This document shows, one piece after another, positions 21,801 through 32,433 of a DNA stretch of 61,060 bases; position 1 is the stretch's first letter; each line of letters opens with the position of its first letter. The stretch lies in NCBI GenBank assembly GCA_902651635.1, contig CACRSC010000005.1, forward strand, positions 805,133 to 866,192, read 5' to 3'. Under the pieces are notes generated by a model that worked only from the letters and a program-made list of their open reading frames with translations, did no database searches and had not been told where the DNA came from. This DNA comes from Mastigamoeba balamuthi (lineage: Eukaryota; Evosea; Mastigamoebida; Mastigamoebidae). The position numbers and the translations under genes are program-made.

Positions 21801-23822
21801 TGCGAGCGGACGCCCTCGTGCGAGTGGTGCGCCAACGCCTCGCGCTGCATGTCGGGCGGCCAGCAGCAGTGCTCGCCCTGCACCGGCCGCGACAGCGCCG
21901 CCTGCGCCGCCGACGGCCAGTGCGCGTGGTGCGCCGCCCGGGGGCTCTACCAGCGCGCCCGGGGCGAGTGGTGCCCGCGCTGCCCCGCTGCGGCCCTCGA
22001 GCTCTGCACGCAGCTGCCCGGCTGCGCGTGGTGCCCGTCCAACGCCTCGTGCGTCGCCGACAGCCCCGCGGCCGCAGCCGAGTGCGCGTGCGGCGGGCTG
22101 TCGCAGGCCGCGTGCAGCGGCGCCAGCGGCACGTGCAGGTGGTGCGCGTCGACGGGGGCCTGCGTGGGCGCGGCCATGCGCTGCCCCGTCTGCTCGGCCT
22201 ACGCCGACCGCGGGGCCTGCGCGGCGCACGGCCCCTGCGCGTGGTGCCCGCTCGAGGGCGCCTGCATGGCCCGCGCGGCCCTCTGCCTGCAGTGCCGGTT
22301 CATCTTCGACGCGGGGCTCTGCGCCCGCCACGCCTGCGTGTGGTCCGCCGCCTCGGCCTCGTGCGCCGACAACGCCACCGGCGGCGGCGGCGGCGAGCTC
22401 GTGGCCTCGCGCTCGGGCGACGGCGGGCGGCGGTCCTCGGCGGCGCTGATCGGCGGCGTCGTGGGCGGCGTCGCCGCGGGACTGGTGGCCGTCGCCGCGC
22501 TGGCGCTGCTCGCCGTGTGGAGGGCCCGCAGGCCGCTCAGGCGGGGCAGCAGGCGCTTCGACGGCGGCGCCTCGCTGTCGCCCGTCCAGGGCCGCCGCGG
22601 GGCCGCCGCCCAGGAGCTGCCCCTCTGCGCCACCGGCAGCGGCGAGCTGAGCCCCGCAGAGTTCGGCGTCCACTTCGAGCCCGCGGCGCTGCGCTTCGAG
22701 TCGGTGGGCGTCGGCGAGCCCGGGGAGGCCGCCCTGCAGATCCGCAACGTGGGCTCGGCGCGCCTGCTGCTCACGTTCGGCAGCGCCTCTGCGTGCCCGG
22801 GCGGCGCCAAGGGCGGCAGCGGCAGCGGCAGCGGCGTCGCCAAGTGGGCGCTGGCGGTGAGCGAGCGGCGGCTGGCGCTGGAGCCGCAGGCGGCGGCGAC
22901 GGTGGCGGTGACGCTGACGGTGACGTGCACGACGACGGTGCGCGGGCGGCTGCTGGTGCAGCGCGAGGGCGGGGGGACGACGGGCGTCGGGGTGGCTGCG
23001 GAGGTGAAGCCGTCGCTGGCGCTGGACTACGACGAGCTCGAGGTGCGCGAGGTGCTGGGCCGCGGGGGCTTCGGGACGGTGTGGCGCGGCGCGTGGCGGA
23101 GGCAGGCGGTGGCCGTCAAGGAGGTCGACAAGGCGCTCTTCACGCTGGGCGTCGAGGAGGACCTGCGCCGCGAGGTCGACCTCATGTGCCGCCTGCGCTC
23201 GCCGCACGTCATCGCCTTCTTCGGCTCGGCGGCGACCGAGGGGCGGCTCTGCCTGGTCATGGAGCTCGCGCCCCACGGCAGCCTCGGCGCCGTCCTGCAC
23301 GGCCCGCAGAAGCCGCCCGTGGGCCCCGCGCTGGCGCAGAGGTTCGCCGAGGACGTGTGCGCGGGGATGGCGTTCCTGCACCGCAGCGGCGTCGTGCACA
23401 GGGACCTCAAGAGCGAGAACGTGCTGGTCTTCTCGCTGGCGGCCGGGGCCGACGTCTGCGCCAAGATCTGCGACTTCGGGACGAGCCGCATGGTCGCCGA
23501 CGAGCAGCTGCGCAAGTACACCAAGGGCGTGGGCACGCCGGCGTACCTGGCGCCCGAGGTGCTCATGGGCCGCGACTACGGGCCCAAGGTCGACGTCTTC
23601 TCGTACGCCGTCATCCTCCTCGAGCTGCACACGCGCCAGAAGCCCTACGCAGACTTCCGCTCGCAGTTCGCCATGCAGCGCTTCGTCTGCGACGGCGGCA
23701 GGCTGCCCATCCCCGCCGACTGCCCCTGGGCCGCCGCCATCGCCGCCGCCTGGGACCAGGACCCCGAGCGCAGGCCCTCGTTCGACGACCTGCAGGCCAT
23801 GCTCGAGGCGTCCCGCCCCTGA
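18843..23822 (+). CDS. LRR receptor-like kinase with CxWC repeats and TKL kinase domain
   Basis: Thirteen exons: 18843-19153, 19364-19432, 19561-19698, 19796-19867, 19964-20029, 20090-20230, 20286-20354, 20440-20574, 20661-20729, 20849-20917, 20992-21200, 21274-21512, 21576-23822, giving 1277 residues in frame. Order: signal peptide (about 1-29), plant-RLK-like LRRs (LTGTIPDWSAL, LSGTIPEDIS) to about 370, PSI-like Cys-rich repeats with CxWC motifs (CFWCG, CEWCAN, CAWCPS) to about 810, one TM helix (about 817-840), a cytosolic strand-rich segment (about 888-1010), then a kinase. The kinase has GRGGFGTVW, the VAIK Lys (AVKEV), HRDLKSEN, DFG and GTPAYLAPE, so it should be active. Tyrosine-kinase-like group; substrate specificity cannot be told from sequence. 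LRR exons are about 69 nt or multiples, all in phase 2. Confidence 0.93.
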
Positions 23823-25639
23823 GGGGGCCCCGGCGCCTGGGCAGACAGAGAGCCCCGCTGTTCCCTCCTGTGGTACACTAAGCAAACAAACTAAACACCC
23901 TACATAGCACAAGCACCAAGCCAAAGAGAGAGGTCTACACCACACTTATTCAACTGCAACAATCGCAGACATCTGCTTCTTCGAGGGCTTAGGGCACACG
24001 ACACTTGCGCTATTGTGTGTACGGGCGAGTGTTGGTGCGGGCAGCACGCAGGGGCGTCGAACGGCAGCCTGCTACTGATGGGCGGTATGGGGCCCAGCAG
24101 GGACTTGGAGGAAGGTGGCTGTGCTCTGGCATTGCCACGCGCGCAGACATTATTGCGCTGTAGCCAGGCGAGACGGCCTGCGCTTAGCAACCCAGAATTT
24201 GTTCTCTCTGCGAATACGGGCCCACAGAGCTCGTCATGTCTTGACGCTGTGTGTCGGACAACGGTCTCGTTCGGAGATGGATAGCAAGCGTTGTTGTTTG
24301 ACGGACGTGGGCGTTGTGGTGTGTTGTGATGACCGCTGCTTGTTCTGTTGGTCGTGTGTAAGTGGTTGGTGTTGATCTTACGAGCGTGTGTTGTTGTGTT
24401 GTGTGTTGTGAGGGCCGGCATTAGTAGCTGCCGGTCTGGTCTGGCCTTTTTGTCGTGCGACATGCGCGCGCGCGCAGGATGAAAGGCGATGGCGCAGCTG
24501 CCTTGCGGGGGCGGGGAGGGGGAGCTGGGCGGTATCGAGGGGTTTGGACCAGTCCGCCGATATGGCCGACCCTGGTCGGGGTTGACGTCGCTGCAACCGC
24601 TGCAACGCAGGTCATCCCACCCCAGGGCGCGCGGCCGGGGTGCCTGGAATCCCCGCCCGAGTACCGCCCAGGCGCTTCGTCCCAGGGCCGGACGGGTGAG
24701 AGCGGTCGCAGCCAGTCCGCCGATTGGCCGACCCTGGTCGGGGTAGACGTCGCTGCAACCGCTGCAACGCAGGTCATCCCACCCCAGGGCGCGTGGCCGG
24801 GGTTCCTGTGCTCCCGCTCTCGTCCCGTCCAGCCACTCGACCCCACTCCCCGAAGGCAGCTGGCCCACCTTCGGCTGGCCGCTCCCTCTTCGTTCTGCTG
24901 CGACCCCCACGTCAGAAAACCCCATGGCCATGCAATTCTGACGCACCGGGCACCGCGACCGACCGATCGACAGTCGTTGTACACGTGGCTCCACGTCATC
25001 GCCGTCACGATGTGGAACGGCGTGACGCGAAGCGGCCTTTGGCAACGCTCGAGCAACCCGACCACGAATCGACGATGCGGAGCGTGTGCGTCGTTGCTCG
25101 CCTCGCGTTCGGACCGCGTCCTCCGCAACACTGCCTTGCCCCAGAGGCCCCGCGCAGGTCCTGCGATGCAGTGGCTGACCGACACCTGTGCCCGGCGAGC
25201 GTGTGCGCGGTCAGTGCGTCAGCGGCGGAGGTCTCGGCAGCTGGAGGAGGAAGAGTGCAGGCGCAGGGCTCACCTGAGTGTGTGGCCATCTCAGCAAGTA
25301 GTACTGCCGCCTTGTTGAACGTGCTGTGCTGCAGGAAGACGGTGTCCTCGAGGGTGCGTGCGCGCATGTGCTGGCGCTGGGAAGGCTGTGATTTGCGAGG
25401 AGGAGTATTGGAGTGATGAGGTCGAGGTACGCCTGGGCCTTTTATAGTGCGGCTGTGACTGTTGGTAACCGTCGCTGCCCCTTACGAAGCGCACCCTCCA
25501 CCTCAAGATTTACACGGTGGTTGGCTCATCAGCGAGTTGCGGCGCGCCTGCCTATGCTGAGCACCGTCCGAAACTCGAATCGAAGTCGCAGATGCCCATA
25601 ATGGGACCCAAAGGGCTTTTTCTTTAGCATGCATCAAGA
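23823..25639. other. Gene-poor stretch
   Basis: 1.8 kb with mixed base composition, including GT-rich sequence near 24.3-24.4 kb and a direct repeat at 24.55-24.8 kb. A possible small exon on the minus strand (25367 down to about 25275, MRARTLEDTVFLQHSTFNKA, ending at a gtgagc donor) is suggestive but has no partner exons. No confident gene. Confidence 0.4.
24549..24805. repeat. Direct repeat, ~95 bp units 162 bp apart
   Basis: Unit 1 (about 24549-24643) and unit 2 (about 24711-24805) both read ccagtccgccgat, then ggccgaccctggtcgggg, then cgctgcaaccgctgcaacgc, then ggtcatcccaccccagggcg. They differ at only a few positions. No ORF or RNA feature explains them. Confidence 0.75.
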
Positions 25640-26345
25640 GGCGGGGTGCAACACACTGGAGCAGCATAGTGACAGTCCGAGTGCCAGTAAAGGAGGTGTG
25701 GAGTTCGGTTCGGTTTGTTTGTGGATTCTGTGTGTGTGTTGTGTTTGCCTTCGTGTTGAGATCACGACAAGGGGCTGCGGCAGCTTCGAGAACACGCCGA
25801 TGGCAGACGGGCACAGCGCCACGGCATCGCCCATCGTCAGTCTCGGGGCGAACAAAAGAAGCTGCTTCGGTCGCATGCGCAAAGCCCTGCGCCATGAAGG
25901 GCCTGCATCCCGGTGGAGATGTCCAGCGCCATCTTGTTCTTGAGGCTCTCGCTGATCTCCTCCCCACTGAAATGAAGTAACCCAGCGTCTCAAACGGCAC
26001 GTTCTCTGCGGCCAGTGCTCAGACAGGCGTACACGGCAGGGGACAGCGCAGGACACATCTCCTGCAGGAACTTCTGCGCCGACTCGTAGTCGATCTGCCC
26101 CGCGGCACGCGCCCTTGTGCTGCCCGTTGCTGCCGTCGCCCGCCGGCACCGTCTCGGCGACCCTGACCTCGCTCCAGTCGAGCAGCAGCGTCGCTTTGGT
26201 CTCGGCCGCGACGGTCACGTCCGCGTGCTGCGACTTGGACGTCTGCTCCAGGTTGACGGCCAGGTCCCTGACCGTCGTAGTGCAGTGGCCCGTGGAGTGC
26301 AGAGTCACCGCCAGCTTCTGCCCCGCGGNGAGGCGTCCCGCCCCT
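25640..26345 (-). pseudogene. Degraded receptor-kinase relative
   Basis: On the minus strand one frame reads TTTVRDLAVNLEQTSK...AAETKATLLLDWSEVRVAETVPAG. This matches the receptor at 18.8-23.8 kb just before its kinase (TTTVRGRLLVQ...AAEVKPSLALDYDELEVREVLGRG). The Gly-rich loop is not preserved. Further on, in a different frame, SLKNKMALDISTGMQALHGAG resembles the kinase helix before HRDLK, but HRDLK itself is replaced (CACDRSS). Frames shift at least twice and the VAIK region is missing. An N at 26329 interrupts the 5' side. I read it as a pseudogene of a paralogous TKL kinase. Confidence 0.7.
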
Positions 26346-27550
26346 AGGTGCGCGGCCCGTCCGTCTGCGAGAGAGCCCTCCCTGCTGGGAATACGAACCA
26401 CCACCCCGCAAGCCAGTGGCAATGCAAACGACAAACCACCCGGTGGCAGGGAAAGCTACATGGCTCAGTGCCCCCGTCCCTCCCGTTAGCGCTCATGAAG
26501 ACCATTCCCAGGATCATGGCCCGCAGTGGCAATGAGCAACTGCGGTGTCTGGGGTGTCTCGGCCCTGGATCCTCGCTCCCGCTCTTTAAAGAACTGTTTG
26601 CGCCCTTGGTTGGGGTGGCAACATTCACACCTGGGCCAGCCCACTCTGATGACACGGATCACGAAAAAGACTCGAAACTGAAACAGGTAACAGAGGGAAC
26701 GCACGTAGAACAGGCGGAGAGGTCAGCGAAATCTACGGAATGGGCTATGAGGAGGAAACGTCATTGCCAACCAAGAAAAACCGTTGAGATATCTTTCTCT
26801 TTCATTTTACAACACCCGCAAGAAATGACAGAGTGGAATAACCACGACCCTTTCTGGGTGGCAAGTGCGACATTCTTTCAGCGGTCTGTGCTCTAAGCTG
26901 TTCGCCCACAAGGCGTGAGAACCACTGGAGCCCCGGCAGTCGGCAGCGTTCAGCAGGCCATTGGAAACTACCTCAGAAACCAATCCCACCCATGGGTATC
27001 GCTCACAGGAGACACCACCGGCACCTGTTGGGTCAAACCCGGGAGGTGGAAAAGGTCGACCATCGATACGGAGCTGCGGCTGCCGGGGGTTAATCTTCCC
27101 CCGGGCACAGTGGTTGAAATTAACCTCTTCCTCTCCTTCTTCTGCGGCACTTACACGATGCCGCCCGATGAGGAGTAGGCCCGCCCTTCTCCCCTTCGGA
27201 GAAAAGCAAATGCACACTTTTCAAGATGCAGACTCACGTTCAGGCCCACAACAGCTTTGCTCCCAGGTCAGTAGGTGGTTTCTGCGTCTGGAATTGAAAG
27301 TGAATTGATTGCACATACCATAAGGCATGCTCAAGGGCCAACTGTCCTGGAGCGCGTGCTGTTGTTTTTGTGTCCACTCGACTCAGAGTGTCGACTCGCA
27401 TTGTTTGCTGTGCTTTGTCTTGGGGGAGTACTATAGTGGTGGCCAGCTAGCTAGCTAGGCCGTCGGGTAGGGCAAGGGAGGGGGGAGGGCAGGAGCGAGT
27501 CGCATAGCAGCGCACCCGCGCGGGCCCCCAGGAGGGCAGAGGCGAGGGGG
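26346..27550. other. Gene-poor, lower-GC stretch
   Basis: No exon with recognisable content. Opposed open frames of 87 codons (plus, 26915-27178) and 136 codons (minus, 26807-27217) overlap each other; neither has a recognisable domain or supported splice structure. Confidence 0.4.
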
Positions 27551-28813
27551 TCAGAGGAGCGGGTGTATAAAGTGGCAGTTGCGCCCGTGCGTGCAGTTGC
27601 CGCGCACGTAGTGCAGGCACACGCCGCTGGCCATCAGCGCCTTCTCCATCACCTCGACCCTCGCCCGCGCCGCCTCTGCCTGCTCCTGCAGCGCCGCAGC
27701 CACGCCCGCCGCCTCGGCCCTGGCAGACTCTGCCCCCGCCAGCCGCCCCGCCGCCTCGTCCCTCGCCGCCTCGGCCGCGCTCGCCCGCGCGTCGCTCAGC
27801 GCCCACGACGCCTCTGCACGCATCGCCCGCGCGCTCAGCTCCCCCGAGCGCTCCTCCGCGGCCCTGCGCGCCCTCTCCGACGCCTCTGCGCGCGCGTCTG
27901 CCTTGTAGCGCGCGACCTCTGCGGCCTCTGCGTAGGCCAGCGCGGCGCTCAGCTGCTGCTCCGCCTGCGCCTGCGGCTGCGCCTGCGCCTGCCGCGCACG
28001 CTGCAGCGCCTCGGCCGCCGCCCGCGCGCCCTCCTCGGCGCCGGCCCGCAGCGCCCGCTCGCGCGCCGCCTCCTCGCGGAGCCCCGCGGCGCAGCGCTCG
28101 CTGAGCCCCGCGCGCTGCTCGGCGGCCGCCCGCTGCTGCTCCGCGCGCTCCGCCCGCGCCTCGGCCGACGCCGCGCGCTCCTCCGCGGACGCCAGCGCGC
28201 GCTGGGCGGCAGAGGCGGCGGCGTCCGAGGCGGCGGCGCGGTCGTCGGCGGCGGCGCGGGCGGCGAGGGCGGCGGCGGCGCGGTGGTCGGCGCGGGCGCG
28301 GGCGTCGAGGGCGCTGGCCAGCCGCGACTCGGCCTCTGCGCGCAGCTGCTCGGCGGCGTCGCAGCCCAGGCGGGCCCACAGCATCTGCGCCCCGCACGCC
28401 ACGAGCGCCAGGGCCCCGCTGGCGTGGTGGGAGCGAGCGAGGAGAGGGGAGGGAAGGGGAGGGAAGCGCCCGAGTCAGCTGAGTGGGGCGCTGGGGGAGG
28501 AAGAGGCGCACAGGAGGAGGTCGAGGCGGCTGTAGTGGTGGGCGAGGGCCCCGAGGGCGCCGAGGGCCGCGAGGGCCAGCAGGCGCAGCGTGGCGTCGCA
28601 GAGGGCGCGGGGCACGCAGGGCAGCGTCAGCGTGACGACGGCAGAGGCCGAGGCGCACGCGGGGGCCTCGCCCTTGCCCTTGCCCTTGCCCTTGCCCACG
28701 GCCTCGCCGCAGGGCTTGCGGGGCAGCAGCAGGCCGCCGTCGTCCTCGCCCTCGCCCTCGCCGGCGGGCGTGCGGGCGCAGGTGGTGGTGCTGCTGCTGC
28801 TGCTGGTGAACAT
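27551..28813 (-). CDS. Membrane-anchored coiled-coil protein with C-terminal CCCH zinc finger
   Basis: Exons 28512-28813 and 27551-28418 give 389 residues in frame, with the join at a gtgcgc...ccag intron. N-terminal Ser/Thr and Gly-rich residues precede two hydrophobic segments, ATLRLLALAALGALGALA and, across the splice, [21 protein letters not shown]. About 230 residues of Ala/Arg/Glu-rich helix follow (EERAASAEARAERAEQQ), a long coiled coil. The protein ends CLHYVRGNCTHGRNCHFIHPLL, a C-x7-C-x5-C-x3-H finger of the kind that binds RNA. The membrane plus CCCH combination suggests RNA tethering, which is inference. A further 5' exon upstream of 28813 is possible. Confidence 0.75.
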
Positions 28814-29670
28814 GGGGGTGGGGCTGCCGTTGCCGTTGCGGAGAGGGCGCTGTGGTGGTTTGTTGCAGGGGGTGGGAGCGTCTGCTGACTGGTCTGACTG
28901 TACCTCCTGATTTCCCCCCTGTGCAGCAGCAGCACCAGCGGCACCCAGCGCGTCTGCATCTGGAAATCGCTGATCTGCCACGCCATCGGTGCCATTTATC
29001 CCGTCATCGCCGCCCCCGCAAGCCTCTGCCCTCTGCCCTGCCCTCTGCAGTCGCCCCCTCCCCCCGGCCCCAGGCTCTCTGGGCGGTGCGGGGGAGGGGA
29101 GAGACAGAGCCCCGTGGGTCCAGCGGAAAACCACCGGGGCAGGCAGTGGGGGCGCTGTGCCCGGGGCATTACTCAGAAGGGAGAGGTCCCCCAATACCCG
29201 CAAACTGCACGAAAAACGAAACTAGGTTACAACGGCCGCCCTGCCCGCCTGCACCTGCTTGCCACCACCGCCCCCGCACCGCGTGGCCCCGCTGCCGAGC
29301 CCCCCGCGTGCGTGCACCTCCCCCCACGGAGCCCCCAGAGCGCAGCTACGAGCACAGCCGACGCCAGCGCAACGTCGCCGCCACGTCGGCAGCAGAGGGC
29401 CACGCACCGCACAGGCAGGCGGCCGCCCAGTGCCAGCAGCGCCAGCAGCGCCGCAGCAGCCCAAGGGTCCCGCGAGCGTGCGCAGGGGCACACAAGACCC
29501 TTGCGGAGCGTGCTCCCGGAGCGAAGGGCCTGTGCGGTGCTGCCCTGCCTCTGAGTGTGCTGTGCTGTGCTGTGCTGTGCTGTGCGCAGAGAAAGAAGGC
29601 CACGGGGGCCACGGGGAGAGCAGAGGCCAAGACAAGGGGCTCTGTTTGTGAGCGGTCTACTGGAGCGCAC
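28814..29670. other. Intergenic spacer
   Basis: Contains an open segment at about 28905-28995 on the minus strand (MAWQISDFQMQTRW) that could be an extra 5' exon of the CCCH gene, and a tgtgc pentanucleotide microsatellite at about 29556-29586. Otherwise nothing is recognised. Confidence 0.35.
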
Positions 29671-31999
29671 TCACTGGTCCTCGCGCCTGGCAGAGCCCTC
29701 CTCCGCCGCAATGGCCCCGTACGACCCGCGCTGCTGCTGCTGCTGCGGGGCGCACGCGGCGGCAGCACACGGCGCGGCAGCAGCGGCAGCAATGGGGGCC
29801 CTCTTCTGCGGGGGCTTGCGGTTGATGATGGGCACGAGGAGGACGGCGGCGAGGGCGACGGCGGGCACCAGGGAGAGCACCCACCTGCGGTAGTGCGCCT
29901 CGCTGATGGCGGGGCCCTCGTCCTCGCCGCTGGAGCCGCTGGCGCTGCTGGCGCTGCTGGCGCTGCTGGCGGTGGGGCGGCTGTCGCGGGCGTCGAGGAT
30001 CATGCCCATGAAGCGGCCCGTGAGGGAGCTGCCGATCTTCTGCACGCCGTCGAGGAGGCCGACGGCCGTGGCGGTGGCTGCGCTGCCCGCAAAGTCCATG
30101 GCGCAGGTGCTCGTGATGAGGCCGTTGAGGCCGTTGAGCCACACGGCGCTGGCGGCGATGAGCGCGGCGAAGCCCCAGGGGCTGGCGGCCGTCGCGAGCA
30201 TCGCGCTGAAGGTCCCCGTGAGCACGAGGAAGAAGAGGAAGGCCACGGGCGTCCTGCGGCTGCCGAAGAGCGTGTCCGAGAGGATCCCCGCGGCCAGCGA
30301 CCCGAACATGCCGCCGATGGTCGTGCCGCCCGTCGCCAGCGCGAACTCGTTCGACGTCGTCGAGCGCCCGAAGCGGTCGTCGAGCACCTCCGCGTACCAG
30401 CTGAGCACGCCGTCGCGCGACCAGCCCAGGCAGACGTCCACCACGCAGAGCAGCAGGAACACGGGGTTCAGGAACACCGTCGTGAACAGGTACCCCACCG
30501 TCGGCTTGGCTGCCGCTGCTGCCGCGGGCGCCACGCTCTGTATGCTCCCCGACGAGGCCGCCCCGTCCAGGCTGGCGCTGCTGGCGCTGCCCTCGCGGCC
30601 GTCGCTGCTGCTGCGGATGAGGGGCTTGGTCTCGGCGGCGTCGTCGTCAAAGGGGCTGTAGCCCAGGCGCGCCTCCTCGGGCGTGTTGTACGCATAGAGC
30701 ATGTTGAGCGTGCCCAGCACGGCGAGCTGCACCGCCGGCAGGAAGAAGATCCACGACCAGTGCGCGTGCTCGATCACCACCCCGTTCACCTGCCCAACGT
30801 CATCGGTGACGTCAGGAGAGAGAAAAGTGACGCGCGAGATATCTCCCGAGGAATAATATCTCGTGGGAGAGAAGGTCGCATCGCTTGCCTGGAAGGCGAA
30901 GAAGAAGCCGAGGGAGATGATGACGCCGAAGATGCCCGAGAAGAAGCCGCGCTCGGTGAGGTGGTACCAGTTGACGGCCACCTTGCAGATGGCGCTCGTG
31001 CAGAACGTCTGGAAGAAGTTGTTGCAGGCGTAGAGCCCGCAGAGCACGGCGATGGCCGCAGCCCCCTGCAGCCGCGCGGGCCCGTAGACCGCGAACACGC
31101 CCTCGAGCACGTTGAACACCGCGCTCCCGTACGCCCCGATCCACATCGCCCGCGACCCCCCGATCTGCCGGGCAGCACGTGTCACATCGTGGCACCGCAG
31201 ACACGACAGGAAACGACAGGACACGACAGGACCCGACGCGACACGACACAGCTGGGCAGGTCTCTGTTGCCAATAAAGTGGCACAGGCACAACAGGCACA
31301 GGGGCAGATCCGCGAATCTCGGGGGAGGGGAATCGAATCGGGGGGGAATGGTGGCCGAATCCAAGCCCCGGGGGAGACAGCAGGAGCCAAGAAACGGGAG
31401 GCGGGGGATCGGGACGGGGCGGGGGAGGGCGGGGGAGCATGGGGGAGGGCACCTTGTCGACGACGAAGCCGTTGAGGACGACAAAGACGGCGTACGAGAC
31501 AAAGCCGACGGTGATGACCCACCCAAACTCGGCCGACGTGACCCCCAGTATGTCGTACACCTGCGCGGGCGGGCGCCGTGTGAGCAGCCGCGGAGGAGCA
31601 CGGATGAGGGGAGGGGGGGGGTCGTAGGAGGAGGAGGCTGGAGGGACATTGCCGCCCTCTGACACCCCCAAACGTCGCATCAGCAGCAGCAGCAGCAGCA
31701 GAGGCCACACAGCCCACCCGGCGACGAAAAATGCAGCAGCAGCAGGGGAACAGAGAGGAGGAGACGAGGAGGAGAGGGGGGCGCTGTGCCTTGCGGGTGT
31801 TGGCGACGTTCATGTTGTAGCGGCCAAAGTAGGTGGAGGCGTAGGTGATGCCCACGAGGAACCAGTTGAGGAAGCGCCGCACCACAAAGCGGCGCGGGTG
31901 CCCCCGCGGGTTGTGCGCCACGTCCAGCACGCAGGCCCCCACCACAATCGCCGCCACCAGCGCCGTCTCCACCGCCGTCCCCACCAGCTGCGCCCCCAT
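29671..31999 (-). CDS. OPA-family sugar-phosphate/glycerol-3-phosphate transporter (MFS)
   Basis: Exons 31790-31999, 31453-31560, 30889-31164 and 29671-30789 give 570 residues. The N-terminal FLNWFLVGITYASTYFGRYNMNVAN is the organophosphate:phosphate antiporter signature. About twelve hydrophobic segments follow. A cytosolic central loop of roughly 75 residues, rich in Ser and Ala (RSSSDGREGSASSASLDG), splits the two six-helix halves. The C-terminus has a Gln/Ala-rich tail. Relatives (GlpT, UhpT, SLC37) exchange phosphate for glycerol-3-phosphate or hexose phosphate; the substrate here is not predictable. Intron 3 has a clear GC donor (CAG then gcaagc) and intron 1 most likely also (AAG then gcacag). 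A GT alternative for intron 1 would delete conserved residues. Confidence 0.9.
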
Positions 32000-32433
32000 C
32001 TCTGCTCTTCTCGCTGTCGCTTCTCTTCTGCTGTCGCTTCGCTTGGCCCTGGTGGTTTTCCTGCGCAGTGTCGCCGCGAGGCTCCTGGGGGCTGTGGGCT
32101 CGCTAGAGTCGCTTTGCCCTTTTTCTGCTGCTCTGTCTGCTGCTGTGCTCAGCCCTCACCCCTGAGATTTTTCTCCGCCTCCGATCTTCCGCCCTCTGCC
32201 TCGTTACCCGCCGTCTTTTTCTCACCGGATTTTCCTACCCCCGCTGACGTGGCACGCAGGCACCGCCGCAGCCCCCCCGGGGGGCACGACACCAGAGCAG
32301 CGGGCTGTGCCAACGAACGAACGACGTAAACTGATTGGTACACTCAGAGTCAACTGAACGCAGCGCTCTCTCCCGCTCTCACTCAGTGCAGCACACACAC
32401 ACCACACACACTCTCTCTCCGGGACTCGCGCAC
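32000..32433. other. Spacer between two minus-strand genes
   Basis: Promoter region of the transporter and 3' flank of the cyclase-homology gene. Pyrimidine-rich stretches; no gene seen. Confidence 0.4.

Noticed and set aside
20964-23945. 993-codon open frame antisense to the receptor kinase, and a 1032-codon alternative frame
   Set aside because: GC-rich coding sequence leaves other frames open. Both are low-complexity Arg/Ala-rich shadows of the kinase gene.
26807-27217. Overlapping open frames of 87 (plus) and 136 (minus) codons
   Set aside because: They oppose each other, have no domains, and lack the splice-site and composition pattern of the real genes here.
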